Counted from the stretch's first letter, positions 46,512-54,992 are shown. The stretch: DNA of 64,000 nt from Aequorivita sp. CIP111184 (GCF_900489465.1 NZ_UEFQ01000013.1:62001-126000); one strand, 5' to 3'. Numbers and translations are program-made. The notes: generated by a model from the sequence alone, not told the origin.

Positions 46512-47457
46512 AAAGATTGTAAAGGCGTCTGGAACCATCAAATATTAAACCTGTGCCAAATACTGCTGAATTTCTTCCTAAAAACGTGCCTAAAGTTTTA
46601 CTAGATCCATAAATTGTAGGAGCAAAAAACTTTATATTCAAACCATATTGGTTCAGAGTTTTGGTAAAATAAACACTGCTTCTTAAAGCATTAGCGGATG
46701 CATCACCTACTTTGAAAGCCCTATATCCATGTATTGATATTTTTGAAACCTTAGTGACCCCTAGGTAGACTAACTTACTACCTATAACAATTTCTCCAAT
46801 CGGAGCAATTGTTAATCCCGTTTGCAAAATTATATTTGCCGCCTTATTAGTCCCCTCATGAATACTGCTAATCATATCATCATACTGTGGCTTATAATAA
46901 AAACGATATGCCCATTGATTATAGGTATTGCCAGGGTTTTGGTCTCCAAAGTCAGTGCCGTACTTTTGATTATATTCTGATAGTGATAGGTTAGTCGAAG
47001 AAGTCCAAGAGCTATCCATATCGAAACGCATAAAATCGGGCATTCCACTATAATCATATCCTACAGATTTCAATCCACCACTTCCCTGTCCAATAACTAC
47101 CACTTCGTCCAAACTACCGTTATTGTAATCTCCATTTTCCCAGCATGGTGGGTCGTCGCAACCACCGTCTGGGTCCACCGTTGATATGGGGTTATTCCCC
47201 ATCCCCATATACGGACTGAAGTGCTGGCCGTATGGATCGGTAGTGAGCCATCTTCCTATACGTGAGTCCCATAGGCGTAGTTCAAAAGCGGGCATCCCCG
47301 TCTCTGGGTCGGTCTCGGCAAATTCTCCCTGATAGCCATATCTGTATTGCCCCTCAACGTTCCTGTTTGGCATTGGCATCCCGAAGGGATTCAAGTTGTG
47401 TCTCAAAGAGCAGAACTGTTGAAAATAATTAAATTTTCTTTGTAAATTTAAATCCAA
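46501..47457 (-). CDS. orphan Rhs cassette C: hydrophobic toxin tip
   Basis: A 318-residue frame with the Rhs core at about residues 24-110 (class 'GEFAETDPETGMPAF'). The homology to the main Rhs gene extends beyond DPDGG ('GCDDPPCWENGDYNNGSLDEVVVIGQGSGG' against 'GCDDPPCWDNGDYNAGSLDEVVITGSGGG'). The unique tip includes amphipathic/hydrophobic stretches ('AANIILQTGLTIAPIGEIVIGSKLVYLGV'), as in many Rhs tips that precede the catalytic end. The final 70 residues give no recognisable motif. No signal peptide or scaffold. The in-frame ATG at 47457 lies in non-Rhs sequence. Confidence 0.68.
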   Translation of the reverse strand: MDLNLQRKFNYFQQFCSLRHNLNPFGMPMPNRNVEGQYRYGYQGEFAETDPETGMPAFELRLWDSRIGRWLTTDPYGQHFSPYMGMGNNPISTVDPDGGCDDPPCWENGDYNNGSLDEVVVIGQGSGGLKSVGYDYSGMPDFMRFDMDSSWTSSTNLSLSEYNQKYGTDFGDQNPGNTYNQWAYRFYYKPQYDDMISSIHEGTNKAANIILQTGLTIAPIGEIVIGSKLVYLGVTKVSKISIHGYRAFKVGDASANALRSSVYFTKTLNQYGLNIKFFAPTIYGSSKTLGTFLGRNSAVFGTGLIFDGSRRLYNLYGE

Positions 47458-47673
47458 CCCCCGGTCGAATATGTAAATCTAACGGGGTTCATACTTTTTT
47501 GATTTATAAATTTCGAGATTAATCAAAATTAATTAACCAAGCTAAATTTCTACCTAATAAATTACCACATGTCGTACATGATTTAATTAATATACTATTA
47601 AATGATGCGTTCATTAAAAATATCAAATGAAGTCAATTGCATAGAGGCTGAGCAATCAAATATACACTGTAAC

Positions 47674-48033
47674 TTATTTAGTAATTAAATACGTAAAAGC
47701 TATGCTAAACAGTAATATATAAATAATCAATCCTCTTAAATGAGAAGTTACTTTATGTTTTCTTTCAAATGATTTAAGATCAAAAACAAGTAAATACCTA
47801 ATTCCTAATAGAATATAGAGCGATACAAATAAAATGACAATATGGATTTTGGAAAACGTAAACAAGTTTAATTTGGGGTAGACAAGTTTTATCAGTTTAA
47901 CTAAAAACAATCCATGAGAAAATATTATCAAGACAATAAATGAAATAGAGTATACTTCGGGTATATCACTTTTAAATCTATCTTTATAAAGCCTCAAAAT
48001 TTTTAAATAAATCTTGTCAAATATTAGAAACAT
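47674..48033 (-). CDS. putative membrane immunity protein, cassette D
   Basis: A 119-residue protein with three clear membrane helices ('VYSISFIVLIIFSHGLFLVKLI', 'IHIVILFVSLYILLGIRYLLVF', 'LRGLIIYILLFSIAFTYLI') and basic loops. It starts two bases after the stop of the cassette D toxin. Multi-helix inner-membrane proteins are typical immunity partners of membrane-acting toxins, and the tip of cassette D has hydrophobic segments. No named family. Confidence 0.66.
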   Translation of the reverse strand: MFLIFDKIYLKILRLYKDRFKSDIPEVYSISFIVLIIFSHGLFLVKLIKLVYPKLNLFTFSKIHIVILFVSLYILLGIRYLLVFDLKSFERKHKVTSHLRGLIIYILLFSIAFTYLITK

Positions 48034-48035
48034 AT

Positions 48036-48920
48036 CTATCCTCCTTCCCCAAATCGGTGTATCCCTTTCGGTCCTATTAATCGATAATCATAAGGTCTAT
48101 CCATTGGTATAGTAGCTCTAAATATACTATAACTACCTGATAAAACCCAACCAACTCCAGGAATAAAAGCAACGAGACCCATAGAAGTATCCATACCATT
48201 TACCAATGTAACTTCACCGTCTAAATAAATTTGATGAACACTTAACCCTACTCCAACAATATTGCCTGCAACACCTATGGCTTTAACCACTTTGATAGTG
48301 TTCGCAGTAGCTTTAAATTTACTTGCAGCTTTCGTCACATCTTCAGCTTTGTATCTTGCAGGTCCTCCGCCCTTATAGGCCGCTGTACCATCAGGGTTTA
48401 ATTTATAAGGTCTTAACTCCCCTGCTTGATTGAATTCTCTTGATAAAAAAGTTTGTTTTTTTAAAGCATCTGTTATTTGGTCAAAATCTCGAATTGTGCC
48501 TGAGGCTCCTTGTGATATGCCATATAATACTATCGCTCCATTAATAAAATTCTTTCCATCAATTCCATTAACCCCTTGGGGTGCAGTCACAACAACTTCC
48601 TCCAAAGTAAAACCCGTGCTAAGATCGACTTCATATTCTCCTGAAAGATAATTGAATGTGGTAGCTTCCCCTTGATTGCAAGGTTTATTAGGACAATCAC
48701 TACCTCCATCTGGGTCAGTAAAAGATATCGGATTATTTCCCATCCCCATATACGGGCTGAAGTGTTGTTTGTACGGGTCAGTTGTCAACCACCGTCCAAT
48801 ACGCGCATCCCAAAGCCGAAGTTCAAAAGCGGGCATCCCAGTCTCAGGGTCGGTCTCGGCAAATTCGCCCTGATAACCATACCTATAACTCCCTTCCACA
48901 TTTCGGTTTGGCATCGGCAT
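48036..48920 (-). CDS. orphan Rhs cassette D: membrane-active-type toxin tip
   Basis: A 294-residue frame with the Rhs core at 1-75 (class 'GEFAETDPETGMPAF'), then 'GGSDCPNKPCNQGE', a linker 'TLEEVVVTAPQG' (the same EVVV linker position as in the main gene and cassette C), and a tip with Gly/Val-rich hydrophobic stretches ('VVKAIGVAGNIVGVGLSVHQIYL', 'SMGLVAFIPGVGWVLSGSYSIF'). This pattern is frequent in Rhs tips with pore-forming or translocation helices. Next to it is a polytopic membrane immunity gene. Its start is inside the core with no signal peptide, so it is a silent cassette. Confidence 0.68.
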   Translation of the reverse strand: MPMPNRNVEGSYRYGYQGEFAETDPETGMPAFELRLWDARIGRWLTTDPYKQHFSPYMGMGNNPISFTDPDGGSDCPNKPCNQGEATTFNYLSGEYEVDLSTGFTLEEVVVTAPQGVNGIDGKNFINGAIVLYGISQGASGTIRDFDQITDALKKQTFLSREFNQAGELRPYKLNPDGTAAYKGGGPARYKAEDVTKAASKFKATANTIKVVKAIGVAGNIVGVGLSVHQIYLDGEVTLVNGMDTSMGLVAFIPGVGWVLSGSYSIFRATIPMDRPYDYRLIGPKGIHRFGEGG

Positions 48921-49011
48921 CCCGAAGGGATCATAATCATATAGAATAAAATTTTTATAAAACTAATTTCAAAGAAAAAACAGAAGGTTTAATTCTGTTA
49001 TATTTATTTAA

Positions 49012-49602
49012 CTAATCAATAGAAGGCCATTCGTCATATTTAGGATTATAATATTGATTAATCTTTAATGATTTCTTTATTTTAACACTATTTTTATCTA
49101 TAATATCAAATACTGTTATATAGACAGGGCCGGCATCAGAAACTTTATTTATTAAAGACTCATTAATTAAATTGTCGTATGAAAGACCTTTCCCTAAATC
49201 CAATAATATATGTTTTATTAACTTTTCAAAATTATGCTCGTTTTCTTTAGGAAAAAAAATTTCTTTTCCACTTATACAATTCAAAAAATCTTCTCTCTCA
49301 TAATAGCTTAAATTATCTTTTACCATTAATGCAAAATAAATTTTTTTGTTGTCATGGAATTCAATAAAAATATTATTAATAGAATAATCAATATCACTAT
49401 TTTTAATGACACTTTCCAAAAATTCCTCTCTCATCTTAATATTACAATTTGAATAGATGAGTTTACTTCCTTGAACGGGATATCTGATATTACTTTTCTT
49501 TTCGATTTTTTTACTTAACGTATTTAAAGTAACACTCGACGAACAAGATGTTGCCAAAAACAAAATAATCAAACTAAAGCATATTTTTACTATATTTTTC
49601 AT
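49012..49602 (-). CDS. putative immunity lipoprotein, cassette E
   Basis: A 196-residue protein with a classic lipoprotein signal (MKNIVKICFSLIILFLATSC). The mature part is alpha/beta and Lys/Asn-rich, with no recognised family. It starts 12 bases after the metallopeptidase-like tip of cassette E. It is the third immunity candidate in the window that is a lipoprotein and the third that is paired with an HExxH-type tip. Confidence 0.68.
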   Translation of the reverse strand: MKNIVKICFSLIILFLATSCSSSVTLNTLSKKIEKKSNIRYPVQGSKLIYSNCNIKMREEFLESVIKNSDIDYSINNIFIEFHDNKKIYFALMVKDNLSYYEREDFLNCISGKEIFFPKENEHNFEKLIKHILLDLGKGLSYDNLINESLINKVSDAGPVYITVFDIIDKNSVKIKKSLKINQYYNPKYDEWPSID

Positions 49603-49614
49603 AATATTCTCAAT

Positions 49615-50529
49615 TTAGAAAAACCTCGGAGTTAAAACTCTTTCTTTACCAGATGAATTGTTAAGATTGAAAAATACGGGAGCTCTAAATATATCTAAAG
49701 AGTTAGGTAACAAAAGGGAAGGATTATATGGTTGTCTTGTATTTGTATAATGTGAATAATATTTTCTTAAATCTAATCCTTGTTCTTTTCTAATAACATT
49801 CTCAATTGTTGATGCATAAATTTCGCTTTTAAACACGTCAGTCCCTCCTAAGTTATACCAAAATTGATTTTTATTGGACTCACCGTGCACATTTCCATAT
49901 GCATGACCTAATTCATGTGCCAAGGTAATATAAAATGGAGATAGCTTAAGCCCACTAGTTAAATATGTTTCTATTTGTTTAGAAGGATCAATATTAACAA
50001 TATTATGGAGTGTATTAGACGCTCCAGCCAACTCTCTAATCAAATAATTGTCAGTCCCTCGCTCCAATGTATTTATAAAAGAAGCTCCATAGGAATTAGG
50101 ATCATTATTAGTAATTTGTCCTAACGCATTTTTAACTGTAGCAAAAAATCCATTTGTTATTCCTTTAATTTCACTGTTTGTTTTAAGATCATAAAACTTC
50201 CCCTGTCTATATTCATATTGCACAAACTGACCCCCTATTTTTGCTCCAACAATAATTCTTCCACCATCCGGATCAAATACGATTGTAGGAATATTTCCCA
50301 TACCGATATACGGAGAGAAAAATTCATTAAATGGATCAGGACTCATCCAACGTCCAATCCTACTATCCCAAAGCCGCAGCTCAAAAGCCTCCATCCCAGT
50401 CTCTGGATCTTTCTCCTGTCCCTGGAACTTGTAGCGGTAATCTCCCTCCAGGTTTCTGTTGGGCATCGGCATCCCGAAGGGATAGTAATCTTTATACGCC
50501 AGCATCAATAAATAAAAGAACTTTCCCAT
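49615..50529 (-). CDS. orphan Rhs cassette E: M91-like zinc metallopeptidase tip
   Basis: A 304-residue frame. A short non-scaffold lead precedes 'LAYKDYYPFGMPMPNRN', then the core (class 'GQEKDPETGMEAF') to about residue 90, then a tip with 'YEYRQGKFYDLKTNS' and 'FYITLAHELGHAYGNVHG'. HELGH supplies two zinc ligands and the catalytic Glu, and a downstream Glu in 'SEIYASTIENVIR' is a candidate third ligand. This is the Peptidase M91/NleD-type effector layout. It has no signal peptide. The ATG at 50529 is fortuitous. It is the intact relative of the disrupted cassette A. Confidence 0.78.
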   Translation of the reverse strand: MGKFFYLLMLAYKDYYPFGMPMPNRNLEGDYRYKFQGQEKDPETGMEAFELRLWDSRIGRWMSPDPFNEFFSPYIGMGNIPTIVFDPDGGRIIVGAKIGGQFVQYEYRQGKFYDLKTNSEIKGITNGFFATVKNALGQITNNDPNSYGASFINTLERGTDNYLIRELAGASNTLHNIVNIDPSKQIETYLTSGLKLSPFYITLAHELGHAYGNVHGESNKNQFWYNLGGTDVFKSEIYASTIENVIRKEQGLDLRKYYSHYTNTRQPYNPSLLLPNSLDIFRAPVFFNLNNSSGKERVLTPRFF

Positions 50530-50720
50530 TATTAAGGAATTATAAAGTTACACTTTTAGTTCAAAAACCGTCAAAAAAATCAGGTCTTTTATCTTATTTT
50601 TTCTCCCTGATCTCGGACATCATTAATACTCTGTTTATCTTGTTTCGAATTTTAATAGAGTATGATTTTGGTAGGAATGGATACTGACGTTTAAAATAAA
50701 GGAGTTTAATTGGTAAACAA

Positions 50721-51113
50721 TTACTCGATTATTAAAATACTACTACCAACGTATTCGGGCCTTATATCTCCAAAAAGCATACAACCACGCCGAATCGCTA
50801 TATCATTATATAGAAAATCTCTTAACAGTACATGTATGCCAAACAACTCAACAGAACCTGTAACGACATCCTGCTGGCAAGAAAGACCGTCCAACATAAA
50901 TTTACGAAAGCTTCCGATATGATACTGAAAAACAATACTGTTCCTATTAGTTTCTAAAGTAGATCCTTGAGAGCTGAATATCGGAAAATATGGATAAGGT
51001 ACCCGAAAGACATTGCCAAGACACGGTAAATAAGAGGTGCCGGATCTCATAAATAATAAGTTTAACCAGTAAAAATCCCATCTCCTTAGAAGGTGGCCTT
51101 GGCTAGCTCCCAT
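50721..51113 (-). CDS. unrecognised ORF between cassette E and the integrase
   Basis: A 130-codon frame from an ATG at 51113. A segment 'VVTGSVELFGIHVLLRDFLYNDIAI' loosely recalls the sensor half of AraC-type regulators ('velfGi.f.p.gl..ll'), which would make it a truncated regulator, but the evidence is thin. No signal peptide, no HTH. It may be non-coding. It lies in the 650-nt interval upstream of cassette E, which has no other content that I can recognise. Confidence 0.3.
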   Translation of the reverse strand: MGASQGHLLRRWDFYWLNLLFMRSGTSYLPCLGNVFRVPYPYFPIFSSQGSTLETNRNSIVFQYHIGSFRKFMLDGLSCQQDVVTGSVELFGIHVLLRDFLYNDIAIRRGCMLFGDIRPEYVGSSILIIE

Positions 51114-51175
51114 AGGCGGACAATAAGGTCATTTCTGAAAAACGAAATTCTATCTGCAAAGCAGGTGGAATTTCA

Positions 51176-52396
51176 TTAGCCAATCTTTGATTTGAGAAGC
51201 GCCATATCATCACTTACTTTTCTCTCGACGACCCTCGCATAAATTTGAGTGGTGGACAGTTTAGTATGCCCTAATAATTTAGATACAGTCTCTATTGGAA
51301 CACCATTACTCAAAGTAACCGTTGTAGCAAAGGTATGGCGCGCCATATGAAAAGTTAGGTTCTTCTTAATACCACACAGATCAGCTATTTCTTTTAAATA
51401 ACTGTTTAGTTTTTGATTTGATAACTTCGGCAAAAGATTCGATGTATCATTGGTTCGATAGTGGTCTTCATATTTTTCTATTAAGCGTGCAGCTTTAGGC
51501 AGAAGTGGGATTTTAAACGATGCACCTGTTTTTACTCTTTTAGCCATTATCCAAGGACTACCATCTATGCCGATTACAATATTATCTTCACTTAATTGCA
51601 CAAGGTCCACGTAAGAAATACCAGTATAACAACTAAAAACAAACAAGTCTTTTACTAACATAAGACGTTCTATAGAAGAAGACAATTCTTCGATACTCAA
51701 TAATTCAAAATCTGTAAGGAAACTGCGTTCTTTTTTTTCGATTTTCATTTTGAAATTGACAAACGGGTCTCTTTCCATCCATTTCATTCGGTAGGCAAGA
51801 GTAACCATTCTACGCAAACGTTTAATGTGTTTCATTGCAGTATTATTGCCAATTTTAGATTGACCACTTTTTGGTAGATATGACCGAAGGAAGTCTTCAA
51901 AACCTATAATGAAACTATATTCGAGATTTAAAAGTGGAATGTCTGTCAGTTTGTATTCTTTTAAAATGAATTCCATCATATACCGCTGACTGGTCTTATA
52001 TTGACACATCGTATTTTTATGTAACTTGTGCTGCATCTTTTCATTATAATAGTCAACAAGTTCTTGAAAGGTAAAACGTGTCTTGTCCTCGCCTAAAAAT
52101 TTAGCTTTGACCATTTGGGAAGTATAAGGCACTTCTTCTCTCTTGAAATCTTCGTAAATCCTATATACTCTTGATTGTACTTCGTTCAAGTAAAGATTGA
52201 GAATACGGGAATCCTTATTGGTTCCACTTGCTCTTTGTAGTTTTTCATCCCAAGTGGAAATATTTATTTTCTTCTTGAGACTGATATTGACACGTTTACC
52301 GTTTAAGGTAACCCGAATGTAGATGTTTGCTTTGTTGTTTACAGCGCGTTTTCCGTACACCCAAAACAATATTGAAAATGTTGATGAAGTTCGCAT
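51176..52396 (-). CDS. site-specific integrase (Bacteroidota-type tyrosine recombinase)
   Basis: A 406-residue protein with an N-terminal arm-binding domain ('YIRVTLNGKRVNISLKKKINISTWDEKLQRASG'), a SAM-like core-binding domain (about 100-200) and the catalytic domain with 'FSCYTGISYVDLVQL', 'HMARHTFATTVTLSNGVPIETVSKLLGHTKLSTTQIYARV'. The first catalytic position is 'TGISYVDL' where many relatives have TGLR, a variation known among Bacteroidota integrases. It lies 230 nt from the 3' end of tRNA-Asp, the usual setting of an integrative element inserted at a tRNA gene. The island to its left, including the Rhs cassettes, is the probable cargo. Confidence 0.92.
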   Translation of the reverse strand: MRTSSTFSILFWVYGKRAVNNKANIYIRVTLNGKRVNISLKKKINISTWDEKLQRASGTNKDSRILNLYLNEVQSRVYRIYEDFKREEVPYTSQMVKAKFLGEDKTRFTFQELVDYYNEKMQHKLHKNTMCQYKTSQRYMMEFILKEYKLTDIPLLNLEYSFIIGFEDFLRSYLPKSGQSKIGNNTAMKHIKRLRRMVTLAYRMKWMERDPFVNFKMKIEKKERSFLTDFELLSIEELSSSIERLMLVKDLFVFSCYTGISYVDLVQLSEDNIVIGIDGSPWIMAKRVKTGASFKIPLLPKAARLIEKYEDHYRTNDTSNLLPKLSNQKLNSYLKEIADLCGIKKNLTFHMARHTFATTVTLSNGVPIETVSKLLGHTKLSTTQIYARVVERKVSDDMALLKSKIG

Positions 52397-52568
52397 AGTT
52401 GTCGTCTTTAATGGTTAAACATATATTGAGACGAAAGTCAAATCAACTATACTAATATGAGCAAGTTACGTTATTTTGTCAACATAATCGCAGATAAAAA
52501 AATATGTTGACGATTTGTGACCTTTTAGATGCAAATGATATGAAATTATATGATTGTCCTAAAAACAT

Positions 52569-52602
52569 AAAACCTTGCAAATCATAAGATTTACAAGGTT
52601 TT
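52569..52602 (-). terminator. terminator after tRNA-Asp
   Basis: AAAACCTTGCAAATC pairs with GATTTACAAGGTTTT around ATAA (one mismatch). It lies about 25 nt beyond the 3' end of the tRNA on the minus strand. Confidence 0.8.
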
Positions 52603-52626
52603 GTGGGTTTTTAATAACCCCTTAAG

Positions 52627-52700
52627 CGGTCTGGACGAGACTCGAACTCGCGACCCCCTGCGTGACAGGCAGGTATTCTAACCAACTGAACTACCAGACC
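52627..52700 (-). tRNA. tRNA-Asp (anticodon GTC)
   Basis: A 74-nt cloverleaf on the minus strand. The acceptor stem is GGTCTGG/CCAGACC with discriminator G. The anticodon arm CCTGC-CTGTCAC-GCAGG reads GTC, and the T-arm is GCGAGTTCGAGTCTCGT. CCA is not encoded (CTT follows on the template). The 3' end faces the 406-aa integrase gene, a typical integration target. I did not find a second copy of the tRNA end (the distal att) elsewhere in the window. Confidence 0.97.
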
Positions 52701-52803
52701 AATTTTTCAATCTCCTTTTAAGAAGACCCTAACAACAGTTAGGCAAAGTGAAAATTTGTTACCATACATTTTGAGACTACTCTCTTGCCGTATTAAGCGG
52801 TGG

Positions 52804-52834
52804 CAAATATACCACTCCATTTCATTTTGGCAAA
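52804..52834 (-). promoter_or_regulatory. promoter of tRNA-Asp
   Basis: On the minus strand TTTG, 19 nt, TATATTTG: a full match to the Bacteroidota -33/-7 consensus. The predicted start is about 95 nt upstream of the tRNA, leaving a short leader to be processed. Confidence 0.7.
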
Positions 52835-52859
52835 CATTTTTTTTAAAAAATAAAATATT

Positions 52860-53789
52860 TTATCCAAACTTCTGACGCTCTACTAAATAGGTTGTCAAAA
52901 TCTTGTTAAAACTTTCGTTAATGTCAGTTAGAACATACTTTATTCTATATTGTGCACAACGCAATTGAAGTTCTACAAAATAATCTTGTACCGCTTTTTC
53001 ATATTGCTCCTTTATATTGTCTGCATAAAGGTTTACGAATTCGCCAGTTTCAACGTCTACAAAACGCTTGGGGCGGTTGCTGAAATCAAAATCTACCTCC
53101 TTCTTTTTATCGAAAGTATGAAAAAGTATGACCTCGTGCTTATTATATTTTAAATGCTGAAGTGCTTCAAAAAGTTTTTCCGCTTCGGCATTGCTTTGGA
53201 ACATATCTGTAAAAAGGAAAACCAAGGATCTACGTTTCAATTTTTCGGCAATTAAATGCAGGTGCTCGTAGGTTTTCGTTAAAGTTTTTTCTTTTGAAGA
53301 TAGCAAGGCCTCATTCAGTTTTTGAAGCAACATTTGGTGATGGCGCTCACTGCCTTTTTCAGAAGCGTAAAAATCATATTCATCACTGTAAATACTCAAA
53401 CCAACGGCATCGCGTTGGCGTTTCATCAAATTCATAATAGCTGCAGACGCTAGAACCGAAAAACCAATTTTGTTCAAGGAATTAATATTGAACTGTTTCA
53501 GTTTTGGATAATGCATCGAACTGCTATTATCCACAATTAAATGACACCGCAAATTTGTTTCCTCTTCGTAACGTTTCGTGTAAAGTTTATCTGTTTTAGC
53601 GAAAAGCTTCCAATCTATATGTTTGGTGCTTTCTCCATTATTGTAAATTTTATGTTCAGCAAATTCTGCGGAAAACCCATGAAAAGGACTTTTATGAAGT
53701 CCAGAAATAAAGCCTTCCACCACTTGTTTTGCAAGCAGTTCCAGGTTTTTAAAACCAGTAATCTCATTTATTTCTTTTTCTATATTCAT
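52860..53789 (-). CDS. DUF58 domain protein (vWA-like fold)
   Basis: A 309-residue cytoplasmic protein. It contains the DUF58 hallmark 'SPFHGFSAEFAEHKIYNNGESTKHIDWKLFAKTDKLYTKRYEEETNL' at about 35-80, followed by a vWA-like segment with a MIDAS-type 'LIVDNSSSMHYP' (D-x-S-x-S, about 88-97) and 'FLFTDMF' (about 190). Such proteins accompany MoxR ATPases in chaperone-like or stress operons. In this window no moxR is adjacent, so the partner must lie elsewhere. Usual length for the family. It is on the chromosome side of the tRNA. Confidence 0.88.
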   Translation of the reverse strand: MNIEKEINEITGFKNLELLAKQVVEGFISGLHKSPFHGFSAEFAEHKIYNNGESTKHIDWKLFAKTDKLYTKRYEEETNLRCHLIVDNSSSMHYPKLKQFNINSLNKIGFSVLASAAIMNLMKRQRDAVGLSIYSDEYDFYASEKGSERHHQMLLQKLNEALLSSKEKTLTKTYEHLHLIAEKLKRRSLVFLFTDMFQSNAEAEKLFEALQHLKYNKHEVILFHTFDKKKEVDFDFSNRPKRFVDVETGEFVNLYADNIKEQYEKAVQDYFVELQLRCAQYRIKYVLTDINESFNKILTTYLVERQKFG

Positions 53790-53867
53790 GGGTCACCCTA
53801 AACTTGACGAAGTGTTGTTTAATTTTTCTATATTTAGTGAAAAACTTAGTTAAACAAACAGATAGTA

Positions 53868-54413
53868 TTATTTCAAAATTTTATCTACAATACCATAATC
53901 AACAGATTCTTCTGCACTCATCCAATGATCGCGGTTAAAATCTTTCATTACTTTTTCAAAATTTTGACCGCAATTTTGGGCTAAAATTCGCGCACTGATT
54001 TCCTTTGTCTTCAAAATTTCCTGCGCAGTGATTTCAATATCACTTGCAACACCGCGGGCTCCACCGCTTGGCTGATGGATCATTACACGAGCGTGTGGCT
54101 GGATAAAGCGTTTTCCCTTCTCACCCGCAGAAAGTAAAATACTCCCCATAGAAGCTGCCAATCCGGTGCAAATGGTTGATACCGGACTCTTTATTTCTTT
54201 AATTGTATCATAAATTGAAAACCCAGAGGTAACATATCCTCCTGGACTATTAATGTAGAATTTAATTTCGTCGTGGTTTAAGGCGTCTAGATACATTAAC
54301 CTATCTACTACGTGGCGCGCACTTTTGTCGTCTACCATTCCCCAAAGGAAAACTTTGCGTTCCTCTAATAGCTTACCATCAATTTTATCCTGTATTTTAT
54401 CTGTTTTTTTCAT
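53868..54413 (-). CDS. clpP: ATP-dependent Clp protease proteolytic subunit (ClpP family)
   Basis: A 181-residue ClpP-fold serine peptidase with catalytic Ser at about 88 in 'GLAASMGSILLSAG', His at about 113 in 'VMIHQPSGG' and an acidic residue near 'DFNRDHWMSAEESVDYGIVD'. It is slightly shorter than the usual 195-225-residue ClpP and begins directly with 'DGKLLEERKVFLWGMVDD', so it lacks the N-terminal axial loop extension seen in E. coli ClpP. It may be the second ClpP paralogue that many Bacteroidota have. It assembles into tetradecamers with a Clp ATPase in the cytoplasm. Confidence 0.9.
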   Translation of the reverse strand: MKKTDKIQDKIDGKLLEERKVFLWGMVDDKSARHVVDRLMYLDALNHDEIKFYINSPGGYVTSGFSIYDTIKEIKSPVSTICTGLAASMGSILLSAGEKGKRFIQPHARVMIHQPSGGARGVASDIEITAQEILKTKEISARILAQNCGQNFEKVMKDFNRDHWMSAEESVDYGIVDKILK

Positions 54414-54515
54414 AATTATAATTCTTTCTCTCGCTCGCAGATAAGAGATTTTAATATATATTTTATTTCAAAAAAGGCTTCGACTGCGCTCGACCGGACA
54501 TTTTTACTAATATAG

Positions 54516-54546
54516 AAAAAGGCCTAGCAATACGCCAAGCCTTTTT
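54516..54546 (-). terminator. intrinsic terminator of trxA
   Basis: AAAAAGGC pairs with GCCTTTTT, with additional pairing inside. It lies 26 nt after the trxA stop. Next to it (54477-54500) is 'GGCTTCGACTGCGCTCGACC', a short GC-rich string of a kind that is often dispersed in flavobacterial intergenic regions. Confidence 0.75.
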
Positions 54547-54572
54547 GTTTTTAATTTTCTCTTTCTGCTATT

Positions 54573-54890
54573 TTATAAAAGCGAATCAATCGCTTCAGCG
54601 TAAACATTTTTAGGGGCAACACCTACTTGACGGCCTACCACTTCACCATTTTGGAAAACCAAAACAGTTGGAATGTTACGTACTCCATATTTAGCTGCAA
54701 ATTCTTGGTTTGCATCTACATCTACTTTTCCTACCACGGCTCTACCGTCGTATTCTTTTCCAATTTCTTCGATGATGGGTCCTACCATTCGGCAAGGTCC
54801 GCACCAGGCTGCCCAAAAGTCAACCAATACGGGTTTATCACTTTTTAAAACCGTTTCTTCAAATGTTGCGTCTGTTATTTCTAATGCCAT
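54573..54890 (-). CDS. trxA: thioredoxin
   Basis: A 105-residue thioredoxin: 'VLVDFWAAWCGPCRMVGPII' with the redox pair Cys30-Cys33, cis-Pro region 'VRNIPTVLVFQNGE', all canonical. The frame opens at 54926, but the extra 12 residues are not thioredoxin-like and a -7 box overlaps them, so the ATG at 54890 (MALEITDATFEE) is the true start. A general disulfide reductase in the cytoplasm. It lies between clpP and dnaE as a separate unit. Confidence 0.97.
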   Translation of the reverse strand: MALEITDATFEETVLKSDKPVLVDFWAAWCGPCRMVGPIIEEIGKEYDGRAVVGKVDVDANQEFAAKYGVRNIPTVLVFQNGEVVGRQVGVAPKNVYAEAIDSLL

Positions 54891-54913
54891 AATCTTTGTT
54901 TTTAATGATTTCA

Positions 54914-54921
54914 CAAAAGTA
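54914..54921 (-). promoter_or_regulatory. -7 box of trxA promoter
   Basis: The minus strand reads TACTTTTG, matching TAnnTTTG, 23 nt upstream of the preferred trxA ATG. The -33 element is only partial (TTTTCG). Confidence 0.55.
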
Positions 54922-54992
54922 GTCATATTTTTTGCGAAAACTTACGGGGTTAATATATGTTTAGGATATGAATGTATTGTTTATTTCTATAA

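Noticed and set aside
52627..52700. Direct repeat of the tRNA-Asp 3' end as left attachment site within the window
   Set aside because: Scanning for GTCTGGACGAG and parts of it found no second copy near plausible boundaries.
54477..54500. GC-rich string GGCTTCGACTGCGCTCGACC as a promoter or regulatory site
   Set aside because: It resembles a dispersed intergenic motif and lies beyond the trxA terminator; only one copy was noticed here, so no claim is made.
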